Numbered from the stretch's first letter, positions 16,395 to 26,741 are shown. The stretch is 64,000 nucleotides of DNA from Pseudodesulfovibrio hydrargyri (GCF_001874525.1 NZ_LKAQ01000004.1:1411171-1475170), one strand, 5' to 3'. Translations and numbers: made by a program. The notes: generated by a model not told the origin, from the sequence alone.

Positions 16395-17591
16395 CTATTT
16401 GTCGGTTTGCGTGTATTCCTTGGGATCGAAGTCTTTCCACCTCGTTCTCATCATCCGTTCAGCACTCCCATCCGTAAGTTCATGAATCGTTTTCTTTTTT
16501 GTTTCATCTATGAATTCTCGTAACGGTGGATATTCATTTATTGTTCCCCGTAATAAGCCGGAGGTTCCCCCCATAATCGCTCCTGCAATCGTTCCCGGCA
16601 AACCAAAGGTACTACCCCGCCAAGCACCCAAGCCAACACCGACCGCACTGCTCGTAGCTATCCTGCGTCCAGCACCTTTTCTTGCTTCCAACCCCAGCGG
16701 ATCAACCCCATTCACCGGATCATCCAAACAATACCCGTACCAATCCGGGTCGCCTCCCTTGTCCCCGATGGGGTCCGGGGCGGTCCATCGGCCTGTCCTG
16801 ACGTCGTGGTCCCGCCAGCCGAAGCGGACAAAGCCCAGGTCCCGGTCGTGCAGGCCGCCCGCGAAGCCGACGGGCAGGCGCAGGTCCGGGTTGGTGTCCT
16901 CGATGATGCCGCCGAACGGGTCGTACAGCACTTCCTTTATCACGTTGTCGTCCACGTCGGCAACAACGCGCAGGGGACCGACCTGGTCGTAGAACAGCCC
17001 GGCCACCTCACCGTCGTCGCGGCGCATGGCAAAGGGCGTGCGCTCGCCGTCGCGGTAGGCGAACTCGTATTGGTGTTGTCCGTCATAGAACGCGGCCAGG
17101 CGCACGAAGTCGAGCCACTGGTAGGCCTCCACGAGTTCGCCGTTCCTGTACTTGGCCACCCGCTGATCGTCCTCGTCGTGGGCAAAGGTGAAGACCTTGT
17201 CCCGGTCCTCTTCCTCGGCCTTGAGCAGCCGGTAGTCCGGGCTGTATTCGTACAAGGTGTACACGCCCTTGTCCGACCAGATGGACCGGAACCCGCGCTC
17301 ATCGTGCGAATACTGCCCGCCCCCCGCGCGCATCAGCCGGTTGTCCGGGGTGTATTGGTAGTCGCGATAATTCGCCCCGGCCGTGGCGGGCAGATAATCC
17401 CGCACCCTACGCCCCTCGCGGCCGTACTAGCACTGACAGATCAGCCGCCCGTCCAGCTTGGCCTCGGCCAGCCGCCCGCCGTCGTCAAACGCATAGGCCC
17501 AGGTGGACTTGCGCCCCCTGACCGTCTCGGTTTTCTCCACAATGCGCCCGTCCGGGCCGCGCCTCAGTTGGCAAAGATAAGGTGCTGTCAC
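16395..17591 (-). pseudogene. RHS-repeat core protein interrupted by an in-frame TAG
   Basis: 399 codons from a GTG at 17591 (GGAGGT five bases before it) to 16395, starting VTAPYLCQLRRGPDG. Codon 55 (17427-17429) is TAG between LICQC and YGREGRRVRDYLP; the frame continues unbroken after it. TAG is one base from TGG, so a Trp-to-stop mutation is the simplest cause. Downstream are RHS YD repeats (YTLYEYSPDYRLL), the core end WTAPDPIGD ... WYGYCLDDPVNGVDPLGL, and a 110-residue lower-GC tip with a glycine-zipper-like stretch (AVGVGLGAWRG, AGAIMGGTSG). Restart at GTG 17405 could still produce the C-terminal 336 residues. RHS tips are usually toxins; this one is unassigned. Confidence 0.8.
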
Positions 17592-17613
17592 GGCGACCTC
17601 CGTTGGTTTCGTT

Positions 17614-17728
17614 CCCGAGGCCCGTCCCCGGGAATCCAAACCAGCATACCCCCGGTTTTCGCCAACACCCTGTTTTGTCGAAGAATGACGCCCAAAAGCA
17701 CCCGATGCGCATAAAAAAGCAACTTGAC
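17614..17728 (-). repeat. Leader repeat L2 upstream of the RHS gene
   Basis: The minus-strand partner of L1 (14121-14236). It ends about 22 bases before the RHS GTG start, so it covers the probable promoter and 5' leader of the RHS gene. Shared blocks include GTCAAGTTG, TTTTTTATGC, ATCGG, CGAAAAC and GTATGCTG. Confidence 0.65.
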
Positions 17729-17740
17729 AGGGGAAGACAA

Positions 17741-17824
17741 TGCCTCCGGCGGCCAGAGGGGAAACTTTCGAGAAAGTTTCCCCTCTGGACTCCCCTTCAA
17801 AGCTTTTTGTGTGCCTTCGGCAGG
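17741..17824 (+). repeat. Family 1 3'-end hairpin repeat, copy 3
   Basis: TGCCTCCGGCGGCC box, perfect 16-bp stem (17753-17768 with 17773-17788, loop CGAG), CTCCCCTTCAAAG and CTTTTT, then GTGTGCCTTCGGCAG. It is plus-oriented with no plus-strand gene before it, unlike the other copies. Together with copy 2 it brackets the RHS island as a direct repeat about 1.96 kb apart. Confidence 0.85.
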
Positions 17825-17910
17825 GCCGTGCGGATTCGGGAATACCCCTTCTTCCCTGGAGCGACTCGGGTGCGCAGCACCCGACAGCGGATCTCCTACC
17901 GCGCTATGGA

Positions 17911-18034
17911 TAGGCTTGGGAGAGTGGGGCAGCTGTGCATTTTTCGAGGGCCCGCCTGACCGCAGCGTACTCCCTGTACGTGAGGATCAGGCGGGCCCTC
18001 GGAAAATGTGCAGATGGCCCGCTATCGCAAGCCG
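17911..18034 (-). repeat. Family 2 structured repeat, copy C
   Basis: On the minus strand: flank CGGCTTGCGATAGCGGGCC then ATCTGCACATTTTCC, a perfect 15-bp stem CGAGGGCCCGCCTGA (17945-17959 with 17987-18001), loop boxes TCCTCACGTA and TACGCTGCGG, then AAAAATGCACA and CACTCTCCCAAGCCTA. The rest of 17825-18232 holds no gene I can support and presumably includes the acs promoter (AT-rich TTTATATAG near 18118). Confidence 0.8.
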
Positions 18035-18232
18035 CCCCTGTCCCCCCGCACCACCCCTTGCCGTTCACCGGGTGGTTTGTGACCGTTCACCTAAAAAGAG
18101 GGGCGGTTGGCTTTTGCTTTATATAGATGATAACGTGTCAACGGCGGTCTCCGCCATGATTCGACATTCCAGTGGGTTGCGGCCCGTGACACGCGGGCGA
18201 GGCGAAGAAACGATCAGCTCAGGAGCATCTCG

Positions 18233-20218
<1,986 letters not shown>

Positions 20219-20247
20219 CGTCACGAACGATATGCGGAGACAATGGA

Positions 20248-20274
20248 GCCCCCGCCTCGTGCGGGGGCTTTTTT
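20248..20274 (+). terminator. Rho-independent terminator of acs
   Basis: GCCCCCGC (20248-20255) pairs perfectly with GCGGGGGC (20261-20268) around CTCGT, followed by TTTTTT, 30 bases past the acs stop. Confidence 0.9.
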
Positions 20275-20334
20275 GCGCCGTCGCCGGGACGGGGATATGC
20301 AGGCTGGCGGGCTAGGGGAGGCGGGACGATTGTC

Positions 20335-20360
20335 GGCCGGGGAAGCGGGCTTCCCCGGCC
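20335..20360 (-). terminator. Possible terminator hairpin of the TRAP operon
   Basis: Perfect 12-bp stem GGCCGGGGAAGC / GCTTCCCCGGCC with a 2-base nominal loop, 12 bases past the dctM stop. There is no T run on the minus side, so it may stabilise the mRNA end rather than terminate intrinsically. Confidence 0.4.
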
Positions 20361-20372
20361 GTTGTTCTCACC

Positions 20373-21695
20373 CTATCGGGCAAAGTACAGGTCCGGCAGG
20401 AACGTGGCGATGCTCGGGAAGAGCATGATCAACGCCAGCCCGGCGGTCATGATGATGACGAAGGGCACGATGGAGGCGTAGATGTCCATGAGCGTGATCT
20501 CCTTGGGGGCCATGGCCTTCATCAGGAACAGGTTGTAGCCGAAGGGGGGCGTCATGTACGCGATCTGGCAGGTGATGGTGTACAGGACGCCGTACCAGAC
20601 CGGGTTGAAGCCCAGCTGGATGATCAGCGGGATGTACAGCGGGGCGACGATGACCAGCATGGCCGTGTCGTCCAGGAACATGCCCATGACGATGTAGGAC
20701 AGCTGCATCATGATCAGCACGCCCCAGGGGCTCAGGCCCCAGTTCTCGATGAACAGGGACTTGATGGCGTTGACCGCGCCCAGGCCGTCGAAGACCGCGC
20801 CGAAGCTCAGCGCCGCCATGATGATCCACATGAACATGCAGCTCACGCCCAGCGTGTCGTGCAGGGCGTTGCTCATGACCTTCCTGGACAGCCGGCCCTT
20901 GACGGCGGCGGCGATCATGGCGGCCGCGGCGCCCACGGCCGAGCTTTCCACCAGGTTGGTCACGCCCATCATGAACAGGCCGGTGACCGAGAAGATGATG
21001 AACAGCGGCATGACGCCCGCGCCCAGCAGCCTGAGCTTCTCGGCGCGCGGCATGTCGCGTTCCTCGGCGGGAAGCGCCGGGCCCATGTCGGGCTGGAGCT
21101 TGCAGCGCACCAGGATGTAGACGGCGAACATGACCGCCAGGAGCAGGCCGGGAAACACGCCCGCCAGCCACAGCTGGCTCACGGGCTGGCGCGCGATCAT
21201 GCCGTAGAGCACCAGGACGATGCTCGGCGGGATCATGATGCCGAGCGAGCTGCCCGCCTGGATGACGCCGGAGATCATTTTTTTGTCATAGCCGCGCTTG
21301 AGCATCTCGGGCAGGGCGATGGACGAGCCGATGGCCATGCCGGCCACGCTCAGCCCGTTCATGGCCGAGATGGCCACCATGAGCACGATGGTGCCCAGCG
21401 CCAGGCCGCCGGGAATGGGGCCCATGAACACGTGGAACATCTTGTACAGGTCGCTGGCGATGCCGGACTCGGACAGGATGTAGCCCATGAAGATGAACAG
21501 GGGCAGGGTCAGCAGCGGATACCAGTTGAGCAGCACGATGGCCGCGTTGAAGGGCATCTCTGCCCCGCCGTTGCCCCACAGGAGCAGGGACGAGGCCGCG
21601 GCCACGAACCCGACTGCCCCGAAGAACCGCTGTCCGGTGATGAGCAGCATCACCAGGGACGAGAACATCATCAGGGCGATCATTTCATAGCTCAT
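20373..21695 (-). CDS. dctM: TRAP transporter large permease (DctM)
   Basis: 440 residues, about twelve membrane helices, the ion-coupled transport subunit of a tripartite ATP-independent periplasmic transporter. Family segments include FIFMGYILSESGIA, PGGLALGTIVLMVAISAMNG, QAGSSLGIMIPPSIVLVLYG and a C-terminal TPPFGYNLFLMKA. ATG 21695 is chosen over 21701 because it leaves seven bases after GGAGG and forms an ATGA overlap (21692-21695) with the dctQ stop, meaning coupled translation. It completes a dctPQM operon on the minus strand. Confidence 0.95.
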   Translation of the reverse strand: MSYEMIALMMFSSLVMLLITGQRFFGAVGFVAAASSLLLWGNGGAEMPFNAAIVLLNWYPLLTLPLFIFMGYILSESGIASDLYKMFHVFMGPIPGGLALGTIVLMVAISAMNGLSVAGMAIGSSIALPEMLKRGYDKKMISGVIQAGSSLGIMIPPSIVLVLYGMIARQPVSQLWLAGVFPGLLLAVMFAVYILVRCKLQPDMGPALPAEERDMPRAEKLRLLGAGVMPLFIIFSVTGLFMMGVTNLVESSAVGAAAAMIAAAVKGRLSRKVMSNALHDTLGVSCMFMWIIMAALSFGAVFDGLGAVNAIKSLFIENWGLSPWGVLIMMQLSYIVMGMFLDDTAMLVIVAPLYIPLIIQLGFNPVWYGVLYTITCQIAYMTPPFGYNLFLMKAMAPKEITLMDIYASIVPFVIIMTAGLALIMLFPSIATFLPDLYFAR

Positions 21696-22213
21696 GACCA
21701 TTCCTCCTCGCTCTCGCCGCGGGCCTTGGCCATGTCCTTGAAGAACGTGGCGACGGCCTGCAGGAGCATCAGGATGATGCCGATGACCATGATGATCTTG
21801 ATCGGGGCCAGGGGCGGGGCCCAGGCGGTGTGGTTGTGCTGGCCGTACTCAAGGGAATAGGAGGCGCTGGAAAGTCCGCCGTAGAGCAGTACGACCAGAT
21901 AGAAGATCATGAAGAATATGGTGAAGCGGTCCACCTTGGCCTTGGTCTTGGTGAACCAGCGGCTGTAGAGGACATCCATGCGCACGTGCGCCCTAAGCAG
22001 CAGGGAAAACCCGCCGCCGAGCATGTAATAGGCCGCCATGGTGAACTGGGCGGACTCCATGGTCCAGATGTGCGGCGTGTCGAAGAATGTCCGCGAAATG
22101 GATTCGCACAACAATATGCCCATCATCAGGAAGATCAGCATCATGGCGAACTTCCCGACGATGGTGTTCAGCTTGTCGACGAATCGAACGTAGGCTCGAA
22201 TGGGCCGTAACAA
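21692..22213 (-). CDS. dctQ: TRAP transporter small permease (DctQ)
   Basis: 173 residues with four membrane helices, the small subunit that docks the periplasmic receptor onto DctM. The conserved middle is ESISRTFF ... WTMESAQFTMAAYYMLGGGFSLLLRAHVRMD, with the charged RAHVRxD pattern typical of DctQ. The start is TTG at 22213, with GGAGG seven bases upstream; there is no suitable ATG nearby. It overlaps dctM by four bases and follows dctP by 92 bases. Confidence 0.9.
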   Translation of the reverse strand: MLRPIRAYVRFVDKLNTIVGKFAMMLIFLMMGILLCESISRTFFDTPHIWTMESAQFTMAAYYMLGGGFSLLLRAHVRMDVLYSRWFTKTKAKVDRFTIFFMIFYLVVLLYGGLSSASYSLEYGQHNHTAWAPPLAPIKIIMVIGIILMLLQAVATFFKDMAKARGESEEEWS

Positions 22214-22305
22214 GGGATTCCTCCTCGGTCTTTCGAAATGAACAGGCAGGGGGCAAGGCGCCTCCCCCGTCCCCCAGGGGAGGCGCCGTCTCGTTGCCCG
22301 TTGAA

Positions 22306-23355
22306 TTAGTAGCGGTAGGGCTTGCCCGCCTTGCGCATGGTGTCCACGTATTCCTTGAGGATGGCGACTACCTTGGCGTTGCGCGGGCTCTTGGCCGCGA
22401 TCTCGTCCCAGAACTTGAAGGCCTCGTCCTCCACGGTCTGCCATTCGGCGTCCGGGATGGAGGTCAGTTCCAGCTTGCCGCCCTTGGTGCGGTAGTGGGC
22501 CTCGCCCCACCAGTACCAGTGCAGGCGATAGTAGTTGGAGCTGTCCATGCTGAGGTTGAAGAGCGTCTTGAGGTGCTCGGGCAGGGCCTCCCACTTGTCC
22601 GTGTTGGCGAAGTAGGAACCGGCCCACGCGCCGGAGATGTTGTTGGTCAGGTAGTACTTGGTCACGTCGGCCCAGCCCACGGTGTAGCACTCGGTGATGC
22701 CGGACCAGGCTATGCCGTCGAGCTCGCCGGTCTGCAGGGCGACCTGGACGTCTTCCCAGGGCAGGGTGACGGGGACCACGCCGAAGCGGGACAGGAAGCG
22801 GCCGCCGGTGGGGAAGGTGAAGACGCGCTTGCCCTTGAGGTCATTGACGCTGCGGATGGGCTCGCGGGTGGCGAAGTTGCACGGGTCCCAGGCGCCCGCG
22901 CCCAGCCAGCTCACGCCCTTGACCTCGCTGTACGCCTCTTCCCAGATTTCCTTCAGCCCGTAGTGGTTGAACAGGGTGGGGACATCCAGGGAGTAGCGGG
23001 AGGCGAAGGGGAAGTAGGCCGCGAAGACGGCCACGTCCACCGGAGCGCCGATGGAGTCGTCGTCGGACTGCACGGCGTCGATGGTGCCGCGCTGCATGGC
23101 GCGGAACAGTTCGCTGGTGGGCACCAGCTGGTCGGAATTGTACAGCTCGATGACCATCTCGCCCTGGGCGGCCTTGTTGAAGGCGTCGATCTGGGGCTTG
23201 ATGACGTGCTCGGCGAGGGCCGGGCCGGCATAAGTCTGGAGGCGCCACTTGATGGTGGATTTCTGGCTGGCGTGCACCGCGGGGGCGACGGCGGCGGCTC
23301 CGGCGGCGGCGAGACCGGCGATGCCGGCCTTGGTGATAAACTCTCTTCTTTTCAT
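22306..23355 (-). CDS. dctP: TRAP transporter solute-binding receptor with Tat signal
   Basis: 349 residues. The N-terminus MKRREFITKAG plus a hydrophobic Ala/Gly stretch to VHAS is a twin-arginine signal, so the receptor is probably exported folded. The body is a DctP-type binding protein: TYAGPALAEHVIKPQIDAFNKA, and FPTGGRFLSRFGVVPVTLP, which holds the arginine that grips the substrate carboxylate in this family. It resembles receptors for keto-acids or other organic acids; the exact ligand is not predictable. AAAAGGAG precedes the ATG. It is the first gene of dctPQM and has a sigma-54-type promoter about 126 bases upstream. Confidence 0.93.
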   Translation of the reverse strand: MKRREFITKAGIAGLAAAGAAAVAPAVHASQKSTIKWRLQTYAGPALAEHVIKPQIDAFNKAAQGEMVIELYNSDQLVPTSELFRAMQRGTIDAVQSDDDSIGAPVDVAVFAAYFPFASRYSLDVPTLFNHYGLKEIWEEAYSEVKGVSWLGAGAWDPCNFATREPIRSVNDLKGKRVFTFPTGGRFLSRFGVVPVTLPWEDVQVALQTGELDGIAWSGITECYTVGWADVTKYYLTNNISGAWAGSYFANTDKWEALPEHLKTLFNLSMDSSNYYRLHWYWWGEAHYRTKGGKLELTSIPDAEWQTVEDEAFKFWDEIAAKSPRNAKVVAILKEYVDTMRKAGKPYRY

Positions 23356-23480
23356 CCTGACTCCTTTTCTCTCACTCTGTTGCGGCAAGGGTAATACACT
23401 GCTTCACATCCTCGGACGGGCCTCGATGCTGAAGCGGGGACGCCTTTCCCCGTAACCGTCCGGGGAAACTGTGCAAAAGG

Positions 23481-23496
23481 AGCAAGCCATGTGCCA
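23481..23496 (-). promoter_or_regulatory. Sigma-54 (-24/-12) promoter candidate of dctPQM
   Basis: On the minus strand TGGCACATGGCTTGCT: GG and GC are separated by ten bases, exactly the -24/-12 spacing, with TGGCAC and TTGCT intact. The start point would be near 23470, leaving a leader of about 115 bases before dctP. An imperfect palindrome CCGAATATCGG lies further upstream and could help bind an activator. No DctD-type activator gene is in the window. The remainder of 23356-23876 has no gene. Confidence 0.7.
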
Positions 23497-23876
23497 TCCC
23501 GAATAAATGACGCAATTTCAGCCGAATATCGGTATTTTTGTTCGAATGGCGAGCGTTGATTTAACATTAATAGGAAAAAGCGGTTTCCTTCGAGACTGTT
23601 GCTTCGCTGGATTTTGCATTTTTGTTTCAACGGCGGTGCCGGTGACGTGCGGATGAAAGGAGATCGCTGCCTTGTCTGCCGGGAGTGGGCACGTTAAGGC
23701 GCGCGGTGGAGAAATGTCCCGTGAAGAGAGGGGGTTGGGAGATGTGGCGGATCGTTGGGAAAACGAAGCAATAAACGCTATCGATTACTATTTTCTTGTG
23801 CTACATTGGGCACGATACCCTGTGAAAGAGCAGGGTGCGCGGTTTGACAATCATAACGAGAAAACAGGAGACAACC

Positions 23877-25391
23877 ATGTCAAAAGACACGAAAAAAATG
23901 ACGAGTGCCTTTGGTTGCCCCGTTGGCAACGATCTGAATACCGTAACCGCCGGGGAGCGCGGCCCGGCCTTGATGCAGGATGTGCATCTGCTTGAGAAAC
24001 TGGCGCATTTCGACCGCGAACGCATCCCCGAGCGGGTGGTGCACGCCAAGGGCGCCGGGGCCTACGGCTACTTCGAGGTCACGGCCGACGTGACCAAATA
24101 CACCAAGGCCGCCTTCCTGTCCGAGGTGGGCAAGAAGACCGAGGTCTTTGCCCGCTTCTCCACCGTGGGCGGTGAAAAGGGCAGCGCGGACTGCGAGCGC
24201 GACCCGCGCGGCTTCGCGCTCAAGTTCTACACCGAGGACGGCAACTACGACATGACCGGCAACAACACCCCGGTCTTCTTCATCCGCGATCCGCTCAAGT
24301 TTCCGGACTTCATCCACACCCAGAAGCGCGATCCCCTGACCAACCTCAAGAGCCCGACCATGGCCTGGGACTTCTGGTCGCTGACCCCGGAGTCCATGCA
24401 CCAGGTGACCATCCTCTTCTCGGACCGGGGCACCCCGGCCACCTACCGGAACATGAACGGCTACTCCAGCCACACCTACAAGTGGTACAACGCCAAAGGC
24501 GAGTACTTCTGGGTCCAGTACCACTTCAAGACCGACCAGGGGATCAGGAACCTGACCGGTCCCGAGTCCGACGCCATGCGCGGCAAGGACCCGGACCACG
24601 CCACCCGCGATCTGTTCAACGCCATCGAGGCCGGGGACTACCCGTCCTGGACCCTGGAAATGCAGATCCTCACCCCGGAACGGGCCCGGGATTTCAAATG
24701 GGACATCCTCGACATCACCAAGGTCTGGCCGCACAGCGAGGTACCGCCCATCACCGTGGGCAAGCTCGTGCTCAACCGCAACCCGGAAAACTACTTCGCC
24801 GAAGTGGAACAGGCCGCCTTCAACCCGAGCAACCTGGTGCCCGGCATCGGCGTGTCGCCCGACAAGATGCTCCAGGGGCGGCTGTTCTCCTACCACGACA
24901 CCCATCTGCACCGGCTCGGACCCAACTACCACCTCATTCCGGTCAATCAGGCCAAGAACGCCCCGGAAAACAACTACCAGCGCGACGGCAACATGCGCGT
25001 GGACAAGAACGGCGGGTCCGGACCCAACTACTGGCCCAATTCCTTTGACGGACCGGCCCCGGACAATGTCTCCGTTGAGCCCGACATCCCGATTGAGGGC
25101 GTGGGCCAGCGCCACGAGTTCAATCACCCCAACGACGATTTCGTCCAGCCCGGCACCCTGTACTCCGTGGTCATGACCGACCAGGACCGCGCCAATCTCG
25201 TGAACAACATCGTGGGCAACATGGAAACCGTGCCCCAGCCCATCCAACTGCGGCAATGCGCCCTGTTCTACCTGACCCACGAGGACTACGGCGCCCGCGT
25301 GGCCCAGGGCCTCGGCCTCGACATGGCCGAAGTCAAACGGCTGGCCGCCATGACCCAGGAAGAACGGGTGGCCGCCACCTCTATTAAGTAG
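23877..25391 (+). CDS. katA: Monofunctional haem catalase
   Basis: 504 residues, the small-subunit (clade 3) catalase size. It disproportionates hydrogen peroxide. The distal His is H56 in [12 protein letters not shown], the distal Asn is N129 in GNNTPVFF, and the proximal haem ligand is Y339 in [14 protein letters not shown]. There is no signal peptide, so it is cytoplasmic. AGGAG lies six bases before ATG 23877; a longer in-frame start at 23835 lacks one. It is a single-gene unit followed by family 1 copy 4. I looked for a PerR-type box upstream and did not find one. Confidence 0.97.
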   Translation: MSKDTKKMTSAFGCPVGNDLNTVTAGERGPALMQDVHLLEKLAHFDRERIPERVVHAKGAGAYGYFEVTADVTKYTKAAFLSEVGKKTEVFARFSTVGGEKGSADCERDPRGFALKFYTEDGNYDMTGNNTPVFFIRDPLKFPDFIHTQKRDPLTNLKSPTMAWDFWSLTPESMHQVTILFSDRGTPATYRNMNGYSSHTYKWYNAKGEYFWVQYHFKTDQGIRNLTGPESDAMRGKDPDHATRDLFNAIEAGDYPSWTLEMQILTPERARDFKWDILDITKVWPHSEVPPITVGKLVLNRNPENYFAEVEQAAFNPSNLVPGIGVSPDKMLQGRLFSYHDTHLHRLGPNYHLIPVNQAKNAPENNYQRDGNMRVDKNGGSGPNYWPNSFDGPAPDNVSVEPDIPIEGVGQRHEFNHPNDDFVQPGTLYSVVMTDQDRANLVNNIVGNMETVPQPIQLRQCALFYLTHEDYGARVAQGLGLDMAEVKRLAAMTQEERVAATSIK

Positions 25392-25400
25392 AAAGAAGAA

Positions 25401-25484
25401 TGCCTCCGGCGGCCGAGGGGGGAAACTTTTGAGAAAGTTTCCCCCCTGGCCCCCCCTTCCAAATTTTTTGTGTGCCTTCGGCAG
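25401..25484 (+). repeat. Family 1 3'-end hairpin repeat, copy 4
   Basis: Ten bases after the katA stop. TGCCTCCGGCGGCC box, stem AGGGGGGAAACTTT (25416-25429) with AAAGTTTCCCCCCT (25434-25447), a CCCCCCTTCCAAA segment, TTTTTT and a GTGTGCCTTCGGCAG tail like copy 3. Confidence 0.85.
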
Positions 25485-25547
25485 AGGCGTGCGGAAGTGG
25501 GGAGGAGCTTGTTGTTTAGGGAGGCGGTAGTAATTTGTTTCTGCGGT

Positions 25548-25614
25548 GTCCCGAAGGGGGCGCGCCGGGCGTCCATGGGCCTCGGAGGGCCGTCCGGCGC
25601 GCCCCCTTCGGGAC
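25548..25614. repeat. Perfect 21-bp inverted repeat with 25-base loop
   Basis: GTCCCGAAGGGGGCGCGCCGG (25548-25568, one base over the quoted limit is avoided by noting its core CCCGAAGGGGGCGCGCC) is exactly complementary to 25594-25614. It lies in the gene-free stretch 25392-25889 between family 1 copies 4 and 5. It is not followed by a T run on either strand and does not match the other two hairpin families. Confidence 0.85.
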
Positions 25615-25713
25615 GGTTGCCAACGCCGCCCCGTCGTTTAGAGGAACTTGAAAAATGGGCTTCGCGGCGTTTCCCTACGATGCAAACATAGACAATCATC
25701 CGCCCCGCACATA

Positions 25714-25832
25714 CCGCGAAGCGGCAATAAAAAAGTTTAGGAAGGGAGAGGGGATGGGGGGTCCGGGGGAAGGGGAGAGGGGAAGCCCTTTTCAAAGGGT
25801 TCCCCTCTCCCCTTCCCCCGGCCGCCGGAGGC
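25714..25832 (-). repeat. Family 1 long-stem variant, copy 5
   Basis: Minus-oriented behind dapF and its terminator. The TGCCTCCGGCGGCC box leads into a 22-bp perfect stem (25763-25784 with 25800-25821) extended by CCCTTT/AAAGGG past a one-base bulge. The distal part CTTCCTAAACTTTTTT ... CCGCTTCGCGG matches copy 6 at 50355. Confidence 0.85.
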
Positions 25833-25866
25833 AAAAAAAAGTGGCCGCTCCGATAGGAGCGGCCAC
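25833..25866 (-). terminator. Rho-independent terminator of dapF
   Basis: GTGGCCGCTCC (25841-25851) pairs perfectly with GGAGCGGCCAC (25856-25866) around GATA. Minus-strand transcripts then run into eight Us (25833-25840). It ends 23 bases after the dapF stop. Confidence 0.9.
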
Positions 25867-25889
25867 TTTAATTTGTCTCAGTCGCGGGG

Positions 25890-26741
25890 CTACAGGCTCA
25901 GGCCGAGGGGCTTGAGGTAGAGCTCGCCTTGGAAGGTGAGTTCGGCGGCGCCCTGGAGGTAGACGGTGCCGTTTTCGAGGAACACGGTCAGGACCTCGTT
26001 GCCGGTGGTGGTCAGGTCGGCGTGATCATTGGTCAGGCCGAGGGTGTGGGCCAGGAGCTGGGTGGCGGCGGCGCCGGTGCCGCAGGCGTAGGTCTCGGCC
26101 TCCACGCCGCGCTCGTAGGTCCGCAGGAGCATGGTGTTTTCGTCGATGACCTGGGCGAAGTTGACGTTGGTCCCGGCGGGCGCGAAGTGGGCGTGGTAGC
26201 GGAGCTTGGGGCCGAGGTCCATGATGTCGATCTTTTGCACGTCGTCCACGAAGACCACGGTGTGGGGGACGCCGGTGTCGGTGAAGTGCACGGTCAGGGG
26301 CTGGCCGTCGACGTCCAGGGTGATGTCGGTCTCGGTCTTGAGGGGCGGGGTGAGCTGGACCTTGACGCGGCCCTCGTCCGGGCCGTCCAGGAGGACCTTG
26401 GCACGGATGGGACCGGCGTCGGTGCCAAAGGCGTGCTCGGCCGGGGCCAGGCCGATGGCGTGGGAGAGCTTGGCCGCGCAGCGCGAGGCGTTGCCGCACA
26501 TCTCGGCCCGGGAGCCGTCGGAATTGTAGAAGTGCCAGCGGTAGGCCAGCGTCGGGTCGTCGGCGTTTTCGAGGAAGAACAGACCGTCGGCGCAGACCCC
26601 GAAGGCGCGGGCGCACACGGCCTTGGCCCAGTCGGCCATGGCCTCCTCGGGAATGCCCAGTTCACGGTTGTCGATGACCACGAAGTCGTTGCCGCAGCCC
26701 TGCATCTTGAAGAAGGGCACGGAGTCGGTGAATATGTCCAT
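25890..26741 (-). CDS. dapF: Diaminopimelate epimerase
   Basis: 283 residues. It interconverts LL- and meso-diaminopimelate for lysine and peptidoglycan synthesis. The two catalytic cysteines lie in MCGNASRC and ACGTGAAA. Most DapF proteins read CGNGxRC at the first site, so the Gly-to-Ala change (GNA) is a small departure but keeps the cysteine. Other family segments are KMQGCGNDFVVID, FYNSDGSRAEMCGN and TGVPHTVVFV. GAGGA lies seven bases before the ATG. It is a single-gene unit with a strong terminator. Confidence 0.95.
   Translation of the reverse strand: MDIFTDSVPFFKMQGCGNDFVVIDNRELGIPEEAMADWAKAVCARAFGVCADGLFFLENADDPTLAYRWHFYNSDGSRAEMCGNASRCAAKLSHAIGLAPAEHAFGTDAGPIRAKVLLDGPDEGRVKVQLTPPLKTETDITLDVDGQPLTVHFTDTGVPHTVVFVDDVQKIDIMDLGPKLRYHAHFAPAGTNVNFAQVIDENTMLLRTYERGVEAETYACGTGAAATQLLAHTLGLTNDHADLTTTGNEVLTVFLENGTVYLQGAAELTFQGELYLKPLGLSL

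Noticed and set aside
23700..23876. PerR/OxyR-type operator before katA
   Set aside because: No TTATAATnATTATAA-like box or other clear palindrome was found.
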